From assembly GCF_000024405.1 (NCBI RefSeq), contig NC_013517.1:3751989-3815988 (forward strand): DNA of 64,000 bases, written 5' to 3'. Shown piece after piece: positions 1-9,074 of the stretch. Numbering within the stretch: position 1 is the stretch's first letter; the number at the start of each line of letters is the position of its first letter. This stretch comes from Sebaldella termitidis ATCC 33386. Its GTDB lineage: Bacteria > Fusobacteriota > Fusobacteriia > Fusobacteriales > Leptotrichiaceae. The translations under genes and the position numbers were made by a program. Under the pieces are notes generated by a model. It was not told where the DNA came from. It saw only the letters and a list, made by a program, of their open reading frames with translations, and ran no database searches.

Positions 1-53
1 AATCCGATTAATATTCCTCCGTACATCTTAAATATTTTTTTAAAATTTATCAT
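1..53 (-). CDS. Sugar ABC transporter permease, N-terminal fragment
   Basis: Only the first 17 codons are inside the window; the gene continues past position 1. The ATG at 53 lies inside the last codons of the upstream ATPase gene, giving a 14-base overlap in another frame. The readable start, MINFKKIFKMYGGILIG, is a basic cytoplasmic leader running into a hydrophobic segment, as in RbsC-type permeases. The usual gene order of binding protein, ATPase, permease supports the call. Function is inferred from position and this short stretch. Confidence 0.6.
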   Translation of the reverse strand, partial: MINFKKIFKMYGGILIG

Positions 54-1554
54 TTCCATCTAAGTTTACACCTCCTGTTGAATATCTCATTATTTCCTCC
101 TGAGTTGTCAGCTCCGGATTCAGCTCTTTTACTATTTTTTTCTCTCTCATTACAAAAAGCCTGTCACTCATAAACAATACCTCGGATAACTCTGAAGATA
201 TCATTATTATTCCCACACCTTCACTTGCCAGTCTTCTCATTATTTCATATATTTCGTGTTTGGCTCCTACATCTATTCCCCTTGTAGGCTCATCCAGAAT
301 CAATATATCCGGTTTAGTCTCCAGCCATTTTGCCAGTATTACCTTCTGCTGGTTTCCTCCGCTCAGGTTTCTTATGTGCTGGTCACTGCCCGACGTTTTT
401 ATTCTCAGATTTTTTATTTCAGTCTTGGCAATTCCTTCTTCCTTTTTATTATCAATCAGCTTTAGCCTGCCTATTATGTTATCTATTGTAGCCATGGTAA
501 TATTCACCTTTACATCATTATCCAGCACTACTCCTTCTTCTCTTCTGTTTTCTGTAATAAATGCTATTTTATTTTTTATGGCGTCTTCCGGTGATTTTAT
601 ATTTACTTTTTTATTATTTATAAAAATCTGTCCGTTATCCAAAGAAGCAACACCAAATATTGCCTTTGCCACATCACTTCTTCCGGCTCCTACGAGACCG
701 AAGAAACCGACTATTTCTCCTTTTTTTATATCAAAGCTTATGTCTTCAAAATAATCCTTCTTTGATAGTGACTCCACTCTCAGGACAGCTTCATTTCCTG
801 TTTGATAGTCTTTTTTAGGATAAATATCTTTCATTTCCCGTCCTACCATCATTTTTATAAGCCCGTCAATATCTGCCTTTTCTCTCGGAACAGTTCCGAT
901 ATATTCCCCGTCTCTCATTACTGTTATATTATCAGATATTCTCAAGAGCTCATCCATTCTGTGCGATATATAAATTATTGATACCCCGTCTTTTTTCAGC
1001 TTATCTATAATTTCGAAAAGTTTTTCTGATTCTTTCAGACTGAGAGAAGAAGTGGGTTCGTCCATAATTATTATATCAGCTTTAAATGCCACTGCTTTGG
1101 CTATTTCGATCATTTGTCTCTCGGAAATACTAAGATCCTGTACCAAAACCGACGGCTCCATATCTACATCAAGATATTCCAGTATTTCCTTACTTTTTTT
1201 TGTCATTTCCTTATAATTAACAAAAAGATTATTCATCGGCTCCCTGTTTGCAAAAATATTTTCTGATATGCTCATATTGGGACACAGACTTAGTTCCTGA
1301 TATATTATGCTTATTCCGAGACTCTGTGATTCTTTAGGATTTTTTATATCAGTTTTTTTCCCTTTTAAAATTATTTCACCTTCATCAGGGGTATAAACCC
1401 CTGATAAAATCTTCATAAGTGTAGACTTCCCGGCTCCATTTTCCCCAAGCAAAGTATGTACCTCACCCTTTGCAAGCTTTAAATCTACATTTGATAATGC
1501 CGTGACACCGCTAAATCTTTTTGTAATACCCTTCATTTCCAAAATGTATTCCAT
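40..1554 (-). CDS. Sugar ABC transporter ATP-binding protein (RbsA/MglA type)
   Basis: This 504-residue protein contains two fused nucleotide-binding domains, the usual form and length of ATPases that power ribose- or galactose-type sugar import. The first half has Walker A GENGAGKST at residues 37-45 and Walker B with MDEPTSSLS near 165. The second half has the degenerate Walker A typical of the family (GLVGAGRSD, near 285), the signature LSGGNQQKV and LILDEPTRGIDVG. The start is preceded by GGAGG nine bases upstream. It lies 22 bases after the binding-protein gene and overlaps the permease start, so the three are one operon behind a LacI-type regulator. The sugar cannot be read from the ATPase. 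Confidence 0.93.
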   Translation of the reverse strand: MEYILEMKGITKRFSGVTALSNVDLKLAKGEVHTLLGENGAGKSTLMKILSGVYTPDEGEIILKGKKTDIKNPKESQSLGISIIYQELSLCPNMSISENIFANREPMNNLFVNYKEMTKKSKEILEYLDVDMEPSVLVQDLSISERQMIEIAKAVAFKADIIIMDEPTSSLSLKESEKLFEIIDKLKKDGVSIIYISHRMDELLRISDNITVMRDGEYIGTVPREKADIDGLIKMMVGREMKDIYPKKDYQTGNEAVLRVESLSKKDYFEDISFDIKKGEIVGFFGLVGAGRSDVAKAIFGVASLDNGQIFINNKKVNIKSPEDAIKNKIAFITENRREEGVVLDNDVKVNITMATIDNIIGRLKLIDNKKEEGIAKTEIKNLRIKTSGSDQHIRNLSGGNQQKVILAKWLETKPDILILDEPTRGIDVGAKHEIYEIMRRLASEGVGIIMISSELSEVLFMSDRLFVMREKKIVKELNPELTTQEEIMRYSTGGVNLDGNDKF

Positions 1555-1576
1555 TCAGGACAGCCTCCGTTACAAT

Positions 1577-2518
1577 TTATTTTTTTTCTCCCTCTTTTGT
1601 AAAAATTCCTGGTGTTACAGGTATATTTTTCTCCACCTGCTCGCCTTTTAAAATTTTCAGAGTAGTATCTACTGCTATTTTTCCCATATCCTCAGGATAT
1701 TGTGTTATTACTGCCGCAAATGATTTTTCTTTTGTTACTGCATCTCTTGCTTCCTGCATCCCATCGAATCCTATTACTTTTATCTGGTCTTCTTTACCAG
1801 CTGATTTTACTGCTGCTACTGCTGCAAGAGCCGCATCATCACCAAAACCAAATATTCCTCCCAGATTTTTATTTGCCTGAATCATATTCTGTGCTGCTGT
1901 AAGAGCTTCCGGTCTTGTAATCCCTGCCTGTATAGCTACTATTTTTATATCTGGATATTTAGCTATTACTTCTTTAAATCCTTCTATTCTCTGTACCACT
2001 GAATCTACTGTAGGATATTCTATGACTGCCACTTCACCTTTACCGTTAAGTAGTCTTGCCATTTCTTCACCGGCTATTTTTCCTCCTGTATAGTTGTCTG
2101 TAGCCACATGAGCTGCCACATCTACGCCTATAGCAGGAACATCTACTGTTATTACTGGGATATTAGCCGCTTCTGCTTTCTTTACCGCAGCAAGAACTCC
2201 TTTAGAATCCACCGGACTGATAATGATAGCATCTACTTTTTTTGTAATGAAATCTTCTATATCCGAAATCTGTTTATTCAGATCCTGATTTGCTATTGAA
2301 ACATTTAATTTTACATTCTGTGCCGCTGCTTCTTTTTCAATGGCATCCTTCAGACTAAGGTAAAAAGGATGCTGCTGTGTCAGAAGTGACACTCCTATTG
2401 TATAAGTCTTTTCACCTGTTTCTGTTGGTTTATCCTCTGTTTTACCGGCAGCCTGGTCCTTTGACCCGCATGAAAAGATAAACAACATTGTTACTAACAC
2501 TAATAAAATTTTTTTCAT
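1577..2518 (-). CDS. Sugar ABC transporter substrate-binding lipoprotein (RbsB type)
   Basis: This 313-residue protein begins with a lipoprotein signal; the lipobox ends FSC, with the lipidated cysteine at residue 17. The rest is a type I periplasmic-binding fold (Peripla_BP_4): 'IGVSLLTQQHPFYLSLKDAIEKE' family opening strands, 'DAIIISPVDSKG' near 105, and 'VIGFDGMQEARDAV' near 255 are typical of ribose/xylose/allose-type binders. It would capture a sugar in the periplasm and pass it to the neighbouring ATPase/permease. The ligand is unknown. It lies 18 bases downstream of the LacI-type regulator and is probably co-transcribed with it. Confidence 0.92.
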   Translation of the reverse strand: MKKILLVLVTMLFIFSCGSKDQAAGKTEDKPTETGEKTYTIGVSLLTQQHPFYLSLKDAIEKEAAAQNVKLNVSIANQDLNKQISDIEDFITKKVDAIIISPVDSKGVLAAVKKAEAANIPVITVDVPAIGVDVAAHVATDNYTGGKIAGEEMARLLNGKGEVAVIEYPTVDSVVQRIEGFKEVIAKYPDIKIVAIQAGITRPEALTAAQNMIQANKNLGGIFGFGDDAALAAVAAVKSAGKEDQIKVIGFDGMQEARDAVTKEKSFAAVITQYPEDMGKIAVDTTLKILKGEQVEKNIPVTPGIFTKEGEKK

Positions 2519-2536
2519 ATTATTTTCCTCCTGTTT

Positions 2537-3544
2537 TTATTTCAATTTTTTTATAGATTCTGTTATCACCAATTTTGTATCAAGTATTTTTACGTTACTT
2601 TTTCCGGAACTTCCGTTATTTGTTTCTTCAAGAATACTTTTGGCAGCCTCTGTTCCTATAAGCTGTGTGGGCTGATATATAACCGATATCTGCGGCTTTA
2701 TCATCTTGAAAAGATCACTCTGGTCATATCCCAGAAGCGATATATCCTCTCCTATTTTCAGACCTTCGTCATACATATACCTCAGACAGCCGAGAGTCGT
2801 CTTATAGTTTGTGGCAAATATAGCTGTCGGCTTTTCTTTCATGCTCATCAATTCTTTAATTGCCCTGTATCCTTCTATTTCCGTATAATCTGTATATTTA
2901 ACATAATCATTGTCCAGCTTGATACTCTCTTCTTTAAGTGCCATTTTATAGCCTTCAAATCTGTTTTTGGCAGTGTAAACTGTTTTAGGACCGTTTATTA
3001 TACCTATTTTAGTATGTCCTCTTTTTATGATCTCTGAAACTCCCTCATAACTCCCCGTAACATTGTCACAGACTACTGCATTTAAGGATACTCTGTCAAA
3101 TATCCTGTCTATAAGAACAAGTGGGATGTTGTTCTTTTCAAATTCTTTTATGTGTTTATATATACTTGAGGTAGGCATCAAAATAATTCCGTCTACCTTT
3201 TTCTTCCTTAAAAAGTCTAATTTTTCGCTCTCAATATTCCATTGATTCTGTGAACTGCATATTATTGTACTGAAATTCTGTTCATTCAGCACTGTTTCTA
3301 TTCCCTCTATTACCTGAGTCACGAAAATATCTCCTATATCCGGTACAAGAACACCTATAGAATTGGTCTTCTTGCTTCGCAGCCCCTGTGCAAGATAGTT
3401 TGTTTCAAAATTTAATTTTTTTATCGCCTCCTCTATATGTTTTTTATTCTTTTCTTTTACAGAAAATCCATTAATGTACCTCGATACTGTTCCTATAGAG
3501 ACTCCAGCCATTTTAGCAACTTCCTTAATAGTAGATTTTCCCAT
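2537..3544 (-). CDS. LacI-family transcriptional regulator
   Basis: The N-terminal helix-turn-helix (TIKEVAKMAGVSIGTVSRYI) is followed by a periplasmic-binding-like effector domain, about 335 residues in all, the normal LacI/GalR length. I chose the ATG at 3544 over one at 3571. Its protein starts MGKSTIKEVA as expected, it has AAAGGAG just upstream, and the longer form would place an operator palindrome (3558-3571) inside the coding region. The regulator heads the ABC-sugar operon, so it probably represses its own gene and the transporter until the sugar binds. The effector is unknown. Confidence 0.92.
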   Translation of the reverse strand: MGKSTIKEVAKMAGVSIGTVSRYINGFSVKEKNKKHIEEAIKKLNFETNYLAQGLRSKKTNSIGVLVPDIGDIFVTQVIEGIETVLNEQNFSTIICSSQNQWNIESEKLDFLRKKKVDGIILMPTSSIYKHIKEFEKNNIPLVLIDRIFDRVSLNAVVCDNVTGSYEGVSEIIKRGHTKIGIINGPKTVYTAKNRFEGYKMALKEESIKLDNDYVKYTDYTEIEGYRAIKELMSMKEKPTAIFATNYKTTLGCLRYMYDEGLKIGEDISLLGYDQSDLFKMIKPQISVIYQPTQLIGTEAAKSILEETNNGSSGKSNVKILDTKLVITESIKKLK

Positions 3545-3557
3545 GATTTCTCCTTTT

Positions 3558-3571
3558 TTGAAACGTTTCAA
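3558..3571. promoter_or_regulatory. LacI-type operator, proximal
   Basis: TTGAAACGTTTCAA is a perfect 14-base palindrome with the central CG typical of LacI/GalR operators. It sits 14 bases upstream of the regulator start and abuts its Shine-Dalgarno, so binding would block transcript elongation or initiation. It also resembles a catabolite-responsive site, so CcpA-like control cannot be excluded. Confidence 0.75.
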
Positions 3572-3665
3572 TTTTTTTAAAAAAATAAAAAGAGAATATT
3601 TTCTTGTTATCTTTCAAACAAAACCTTTATATAATAGGTTTTTATTCTTTTTCTTTTTTGTTTTT

Positions 3666-3679
3666 TTAAAACGTTTCAA
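3666..3679. promoter_or_regulatory. LacI-type operator, distal
   Basis: TAAAACGTTTCAAT-type site: 3668-3679 reads AAAACGTTTCAA and matches the proximal palindrome except for one base in the left arm. It lies just downstream of the predicted -10 element of the minus-strand promoter. Two sites about 108 bases apart would allow repression by looping. Confidence 0.6.
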
Positions 3680-3691
3680 TTTTTATATTAT

Positions 3692-3719
3692 AATATACCT
3701 CGTTTTTTTTTAAAGTCAA
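3692..3719 (-). promoter_or_regulatory. Promoter of the LacI/ABC-sugar operon
   Basis: On the minus strand a TTGACT -35 box (3719-3714) is followed after 16 bases by TATATT (3697-3692), with an overlapping TATAAT further on. The distal operator lies immediately downstream. The rest of 3572-3800 is AT-rich with no gene. Confidence 0.6.
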
Positions 3720-3800
3720 ATTTTTTTTACAGATTATTTTTCACTATAGAGAAAAATACCTTTAATATACTGTAATTTTATTATATTATTTTTTTTGCAC

Positions 3801-3833
3801 AAAAAAAACGGAGATATTTTTTTCCTATCTCCG
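3801..3833 (-). terminator. Terminator of the DKNYV-type gene
   Basis: Arms CGGAGATA (3809-3816) and TATCTCCG (3826-3833) form an 8-bp stem. On the minus strand it is followed by a run of eight T (the A run at 3801-3808). It lies 62 bases after the stop of the gene ending at 3895. Confidence 0.85.
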
Positions 3834-3894
3834 AAATTATTTTAAAAAGAATTCATTATTTTATTCCCAGTTCCAAGCATTTCTGTTTTACCTG

Positions 3895-5283
3895 TCACTC
3901 CCCTATAATATATGAATCCAACAATACTCCGCTTACATTTTTTATTCCTGTCAGTTCTGTTACTTCACCATTGTACATATCTGAAATAAAATAATATTTT
4001 TTAACTGCTGAATTATAAAATAAATTTCCGCTTATATTTTCTGTAGAATCCAGCAATTTTATTTTTTCATTTTTTATTTCACTAAACTGCCATCCGGTAG
4101 TATCTCCGCTGTACAGATAATAACCATTTTTATCACTTGCTATCTTATTATTATATCTGTCATTATATATCAGCCTGAATGTATCACTGTCATATTTTTG
4201 CTCCGTAATTCCGTATATCGGGGATATAAGATATATTTTTTTACCGTTTCTAAATAAATTCCCATTATCCAGCCACTCAAAATCCTCGGACTTAGCTGTT
4301 TTCACATCCAGATACGGATCATAATAATAGCTTTCATCATCCAGAATCCATTCTGTATATTTTGCATTTACCGGTATATTTCGTTTTTCTATCTTTATCT
4401 CCGGCTCATATTCACGAAATATATAAGTCTGATTCTCATCCTTAAAAATCGTTTTTCCTATAACCTCTGCTTTTCCCTGCAAAGCTGTACTGCTTATTTT
4501 TTTTCCTTTGTAATATATCCCGTCTTTGCTGTAGCCGATTACAAAAACCTCAGGCTCTGGATTCCACAGCTTCAGCAGCCGAAAACCTTCTGTATCTTTT
4601 ATTTTAAGTGCCTTGTTTTTATAGTATATATTCTTTCTGTCCCTGGCATAATTTTCATCTAATACCTGAAAAGTTTTTTCATCCGCACCTTTTATTTTCA
4701 GAAATTTCGATTGTGCTGAAAAATACTCATAAACATAAGAATATATCCCGTTTTTATCTTTAAAATAATTATTTCCAATCTGCTTTATACTTGCTGTATC
4801 TATATTTCCGATATTTACTCTCTCTTCCTCTGAAAAAGAATCCGGGCTGTCTGTATGATACATTTTTTCGTTTTTCAAAATCAGATATCCCGAATATTTT
4901 CCGGGAATTATATTTTCATCCAGTCCGCCAAAAATTTTCAAATTTTTCAAAATTACATATGGATTATCTGTATCATAAGTACGAACGGCATAACTGCCCT
5001 CAGGCTCGCTTGTCCACACTTCATCAGATATTTTTTCCTTTAAAATATACATTGTTGAACTCATAACCGCGGCTTTATATTTTTCCCCCTCAGCTGCATT
5101 TTCTTTTCCATTTATATAGAATTTTCCGCCGTTTTCCAGCATATTCCTTTCTTTGACAGCATGTGTACTTTCACTTTTCCCAAGATTCAAAACTGTGCCG
5201 TCTTTTCCCACGTAATATACATTTTCTGACAAACTGCTCCATATGCATACTATAAATGCTAAAAAAATATATCCCTTTTTCAT
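3895..5283 (-). CDS. Secreted DKNYV-repeat protein
   Basis: This 462-residue protein has a signal peptide of about 19 residues (MKKGYIFLAFIVCIWSSLS). The mature part is a chain of short beta-rich repeats in which 'D-K/R-N-x-Y-Y' phrases recur (for example DKNGIYSYVYEYF, ARDRKNIYYKNKALK, SKDGIYYKGKKI), interleaved with 'F.LL / F..I' half-repeats. This matches DKNYV-type proteins, which I associate with Leptotrichiaceae; their role is unknown. It is expected in the periplasm or on the cell surface. The gene stands alone with its own terminator. Two further members occur in this window, at 36174 and 38416. Confidence 0.65.
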   Translation of the reverse strand: MKKGYIFLAFIVCIWSSLSENVYYVGKDGTVLNLGKSESTHAVKERNMLENGGKFYINGKENAAEGEKYKAAVMSSTMYILKEKISDEVWTSEPEGSYAVRTYDTDNPYVILKNLKIFGGLDENIIPGKYSGYLILKNEKMYHTDSPDSFSEEERVNIGNIDTASIKQIGNNYFKDKNGIYSYVYEYFSAQSKFLKIKGADEKTFQVLDENYARDRKNIYYKNKALKIKDTEGFRLLKLWNPEPEVFVIGYSKDGIYYKGKKISSTALQGKAEVIGKTIFKDENQTYIFREYEPEIKIEKRNIPVNAKYTEWILDDESYYYDPYLDVKTAKSEDFEWLDNGNLFRNGKKIYLISPIYGITEQKYDSDTFRLIYNDRYNNKIASDKNGYYLYSGDTTGWQFSEIKNEKIKLLDSTENISGNLFYNSAVKKYYFISDMYNGEVTELTGIKNVSGVLLDSYIIGE

Positions 5284-5312
5284 TAATCCTCCTTTTTATC
5301 CTCTGAATTTTC

Positions 5313-6194
5313 TTAAGTGCTCTGCTCCTTCTTTGCTCCAAATCCGAGCTTAGTTTCTGAAACTATAACAGAAATCAGAATAAGTGCTGCTCCCGCTATT
5401 GCCTTTGGCGTTAATACTTCATGCAGTATCAGAAATGACAAAACAGGTGCAAATAATGATTCAGTACATAATAATATCGAAGCTCTTGCAGGTGTTGTGT
5501 ACTGCTGACAGGTAGTCTGAAGCAGAAAGCATATTCCCGTGGAAAAAATCCCAAGATATAATACTGCCAAAAACTGTGTCTGTGTTACATTTAATGTTAT
5601 ACTTCCGTTGAATACACATGTAATAAATGAAAACACAGTCATAGTATACATCTGAACCAGATTCAGCCTTATTGCATCTACTTTTTTTGACAGTATCCCG
5701 GTAAATGTTATATGACAGGCAAAAAACACAGCACAAATCATTGTAAGTATATCCCCTTTATTGAGAGAAAAATCTGTTCCTGTCAGACTGAGCAGGCCGA
5801 TCCCGCATAAACACAGTACAGCTGATAAAACAGCGAATATATCAGGTCTTTTTTTATAAAACATCCAGTATAAATACGGCACTAAAACTACATTTATCGC
5901 TGTAAGAAAAGCATTTTTAGATGCTGTCGTATACACCAGACCCACAGTCTGAAACGAAAAGCCGAGATATAAAAAAACTCCCAGCAGAACTCCAGCCAAA
6001 ACCTCTCTTCTTGTTACATTGCGCAGCTCTCTGAAAAAGATCACGCTTATAAATATTGATGCAAAAGCCGCCCGCAGAAACATCATATAATACGGTGTAA
6101 TTCCGCCGTCCAAACCTATTTTAGTCGCTGTAAACCCTGTTCCCCAAATAAAACCTACCAATAACAGCCCTAAATCAGCTGAATACTTTTTCAT
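5313..6194 (-). CDS. EamA/DMT-family transporter
   Basis: This is a 293-residue, very hydrophobic protein with about ten membrane segments arranged as two EamA repeats, the standard drug/metabolite transporter layout and length. The opening LGLLLVGFIWGTGFTATKIG is typical of the family's first helix, and 'NAFLTAINVVLVPYLYW' is typical near helix 4. It probably exports a metabolite or amino acid, but the substrate cannot be inferred. The start has GGAG five bases upstream. It lies between the DKNYV gene and recG with no evident functional link. Confidence 0.88.
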   Translation of the reverse strand: MKKYSADLGLLLVGFIWGTGFTATKIGLDGGITPYYMMFLRAAFASIFISVIFFRELRNVTRREVLAGVLLGVFLYLGFSFQTVGLVYTTASKNAFLTAINVVLVPYLYWMFYKKRPDIFAVLSAVLCLCGIGLLSLTGTDFSLNKGDILTMICAVFFACHITFTGILSKKVDAIRLNLVQMYTMTVFSFITCVFNGSITLNVTQTQFLAVLYLGIFSTGICFLLQTTCQQYTTPARASILLCTESLFAPVLSFLILHEVLTPKAIAGAALILISVIVSETKLGFGAKKEQST

Positions 6195-6269
6195 AGTTCT
6201 CCATTCTGTAAAATATCATGTTGTTATTTGATACTTACTCTAAATAAATTATACTCTTATATAAATTTT

Positions 6270-8336
6270 CTATTTTATCAGGCTTTCACCATCATGAAAC
6301 TTTCTGTATACATCACTTTTCAAATATTCATTTTCCACATGTCCGTTATTTTCCTCAAGATATTTCAGAACAAAATCTCTTATATATTTTATCTCTTTTA
6401 TATTTTTTATAATATCAGTAAGCAGGAGGTCTGATACACCGCTTTGCTTTGTACCGAATATCTCTCCCGAGTTTCTCAGCTTCAGGTCTTCCTCTGCTAT
6501 TTTGAAGCCGTCTATGGTATTTTCCATTATTTCCAGACGTTTTTCCGATATCTCATTAATGGTTTCCGATTCCAGAAAGCAGTAAGACCTGTATTCCCCT
6601 CTCCCTACACGGCCTCTGAGCTGATGCAGAGAAGAAAGACCGAATCTCTGTGCGTCTCTTATTACCATTATCGTGGCATTAGGCACATTCACCCCTACTT
6701 CTATTACAGTAGTAGATACCAGTATATTCAGGTTTCCTTTTCTGAATTTTTCCATTACTTCCTGTTTATCTTTATTTTTCATTCTTCCATGAATCAAGGC
6801 TATCTCCATCCCCTTAAAAATTTCCGAATATTCTTCAAATGTGCTTTCCGCAGACTTTACATTAAGAGTCTCACTCTCTTCTATCAAAGGTGAAACAACA
6901 TATACCTGTCTTCCTTCCCTGATTTTCTCCTTTATAAAGTCATACATTTTATTTTTTTCTTCCTGATCCTTTATCCATTTTGTCTTTATCTGTTTTCTTC
7001 CCGCAGGAAGCTCGTCAATAACAGAAACATCCAGATCTCCGTAAATAGTAAGCGCAAGAGAACGCGGTATAGGAGTGGCACTCATAACTATAAGATTGGC
7101 GAGCTCGCCCTTATCTCTCAGCAGCTTTCTCTGTACTACCCCGAATCTATGCTGTTCATCTATTATTATCAGTCCCAGACTGTGAAATACTATATCATTT
7201 TCTATAAGTGCGTGTGTTCCTATGACTATATCCACAAGTCCTGCTTCTATTTCTTTCAAAAGCTTTTCTCTTTTTTTGCCTTTAACACTTCCTGTAAGCA
7301 GCTCTACACGGACATTAAGATTGTTAAATTCATCCACTATTCCAAGATAATGCTGTGTAGCCAGTATTTCAGTAGGGGCCATTATCGCTCCTTGATAGTT
7401 ATTTTCTACCATGTATAAAAGCATAATCAATGATACTATGGTTTTTCCCGAGCCTACATCACCCTGTATCAACCTGTTTAGTATCTTTCCTTTTACCAGC
7501 TCATTATAAATTTCTTTAATTACTTTTTTCTGTGCTCTTGTCAGCTCATAAGGAAGCTCCCTTATGAACTGCTTTACCAGCTCTTTATTATTTTCTATTT
7601 TATATAATCCCTTATTAGCCTTATCCACTTCAAAACGGCTTTGAAGTATACCCATTTCCAGCAGAAAAATTTCTTCCAGCATAAATCTTCGCAGTGCTTT
7701 TTGTTTCAGCTGTTCATTTTCCGGGAAATGAACATTAATTACAGCATCTTTTCTGGGAAGAAGCCCTTCTTTCTTCATAAGTTCATCAGGCAGATTCTCT
7801 TCAAGCAGATAACCGAAATTCAATATAGCCTCATGTATTATCTTTCTTAAGTCTCCTTGTTTCAAAGAAGAAGTAGATGAATATATAGGCAGAATCTGAT
7901 TTCCGGGAAGCAGTGAAGCCACACTTACATTTTTGTACTCAGGATTGACTATCTGCATTCTCATCCCTTTTTTTGCCTTTCCGTAAACAATCATTTCATC
8001 GCCGATTTTTATGTTTTTTTGTACAAATCTGTTATTAAACCATGTGAGCTCTATTACTCCTGTATCATCACCAAGCCAGGCACGATACATATATCTTCCG
8101 CCTTTTATGTAGTTATTCGAGGCTTTTAATATTTTTCCCTTCAAAACTACAAATTCATCAGGCAAAACCTCACTTATATTCTTACTGTTGCTTCTGTCTT
8201 CATAGGCCCTCGGAAAAAAATAAAGAAGATCGTATAATGTACGCACATTTAATTTATTCAATTTAGAAACATTAGCTTTTCCAAGTCCTTTTATTTTTAA
8301 TTCGTCTAAATTTTTAAACAATAAATTATATGTCAT
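6270..8336 (-). CDS. recG: ATP-dependent DNA helicase RecG
   Basis: At 688 residues this is the usual RecG length. The N-terminal wedge/OB domain ('LKGKILKASN', 'MIVYGKAKKGMRMQIVNPEY', roughly 60-150) is followed by two RecA-like motor domains. They carry Walker A GDVGSGKT near 290, DEQHRFGV (DExH box) near 395, 'VMSATPIPRSLALTIYGDLD' motif III, and 'RDAQRFGLSSLHQLRGRVGR' motif VI. RecG reverses stalled replication forks and processes branched DNA. The start has AAAGGAG upstream. Nothing suggests divergence from the family. Confidence 0.97.
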   Translation of the reverse strand: MTYNLLFKNLDELKIKGLGKANVSKLNKLNVRTLYDLLYFFPRAYEDRSNSKNISEVLPDEFVVLKGKILKASNNYIKGGRYMYRAWLGDDTGVIELTWFNNRFVQKNIKIGDEMIVYGKAKKGMRMQIVNPEYKNVSVASLLPGNQILPIYSSTSSLKQGDLRKIIHEAILNFGYLLEENLPDELMKKEGLLPRKDAVINVHFPENEQLKQKALRRFMLEEIFLLEMGILQSRFEVDKANKGLYKIENNKELVKQFIRELPYELTRAQKKVIKEIYNELVKGKILNRLIQGDVGSGKTIVSLIMLLYMVENNYQGAIMAPTEILATQHYLGIVDEFNNLNVRVELLTGSVKGKKREKLLKEIEAGLVDIVIGTHALIENDIVFHSLGLIIIDEQHRFGVVQRKLLRDKGELANLIVMSATPIPRSLALTIYGDLDVSVIDELPAGRKQIKTKWIKDQEEKNKMYDFIKEKIREGRQVYVVSPLIEESETLNVKSAESTFEEYSEIFKGMEIALIHGRMKNKDKQEVMEKFRKGNLNILVSTTVIEVGVNVPNATIMVIRDAQRFGLSSLHQLRGRVGRGEYRSYCFLESETINEISEKRLEIMENTIDGFKIAEEDLKLRNSGEIFGTKQSGVSDLLLTDIIKNIKEIKYIRDFVLKYLEENNGHVENEYLKSDVYRKFHDGESLIK

Positions 8337-8360
8337 TATTCTCTCCTTTTTATTATTTTA

Positions 8361-8395
8361 AAAACTCTCTAAGAACCTTTCCGTTATTAGAGAGT
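8361..8395 (-). terminator. Terminator of the PagL-like gene
   Basis: Arms ACTCTCTA (8364-8371) and TAGAGAGT (8388-8395) pair; on the minus strand the stem is followed by a short T run. It lies just after the stop codon of the gene ending at 8403. Confidence 0.6.
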
Positions 8396-8402
8396 CTGTA
8401 TT

Positions 8403-9041
8403 TTATTTGAATTCTTTTTCCAGATAAAATGTCACATAATTAGAGCCGCCGTGTACTCCGTTTATCAGACCGAAAATACCTGATCTGTGCGATATTCCCA
8501 CACCGCCGTAAAAATCATCAAGCGGTTCTATTCTTGTGATATCTCTCAGATTTACTGCTATTCCGAACTCCAGATAATTCAGGAAATTTGAATGAGACTT
8601 GCCCTCAAAATCCAGATTTTCCTTTTCCAGATAAGGTATCTGATTGGCATAGGATAACCCTTCCAGTACATATACCTTAGTTCTTACATATTTAGACCAC
8701 GGAAACTTTTTCCATGTGAACTTTACACCTGCATTATACTGAAAAAAATCATCCTGATAATTATTCTCCAGATGATATATCAGTCCCGCCTGAGCACTGA
8801 TATCCAGTGACCCGTTCCATATATTAGTCCACAGATATTTTTCTCCCGATAAACCTACCAGTGATGTTCCTGCCGGATCCCTGTTATAATCCCAATCTAA
8901 GACCAGATTTTGAAGTGTTGACTTATAACCGTTTCCATACATTAATTTAACTCCGTATTTTGGTTCATCCGGTTCAAATCCAGAATCCGAAAATGAAACC
9001 AAAAAAGCTAAAAAAAATAATCCAATGATTACTTTTTTCAT
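8403..9041 (-). CDS. Outer-membrane beta-barrel, PagL/acyloxyacyl-hydrolase-like
   Basis: This 212-residue protein has a signal peptide (MKKVIIGLFFLAFLVSFSDS). Alternating aromatic/polar strands and a terminal aromatic residue (FYLEKEFK) are typical of an outer-membrane barrel. Near the C-terminus the H-x-S pair H185-R-S187, followed by 'GVHGGSNY' before the last strand, resembles the catalytic histidine-serine arrangement of lipid A 3-O-deacylase PagL. If correct, it would trim an acyl chain from lipid A in the outer leaflet. The overall length fits, but I judge the similarity by motif only; it could be an inactive barrel of unknown function. The Shine-Dalgarno GGAGG is good. Confidence 0.5.
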   Translation of the reverse strand: MKKVIIGLFFLAFLVSFSDSGFEPDEPKYGVKLMYGNGYKSTLQNLVLDWDYNRDPAGTSLVGLSGEKYLWTNIWNGSLDISAQAGLIYHLENNYQDDFFQYNAGVKFTWKKFPWSKYVRTKVYVLEGLSYANQIPYLEKENLDFEGKSHSNFLNYLEFGIAVNLRDITRIEPLDDFYGGVGISHRSGIFGLINGVHGGSNYVTFYLEKEFK

Positions 9042-9074
9042 TTCTCCTCCTTTTTATTGCCCTTTTAATATTTT

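Noticed and set aside
260-754. 164-codon plus-strand open frame opposite the ABC ATPase gene
   Set aside because: It mirrors the conserved ATPase on the other strand, lacks a Shine-Dalgarno and has no domain; it is an antisense shadow.
6444-6893. 149-codon plus-strand open frame within recG
   Set aside because: It is antisense to conserved RecG motifs and has no ribosome-binding site.
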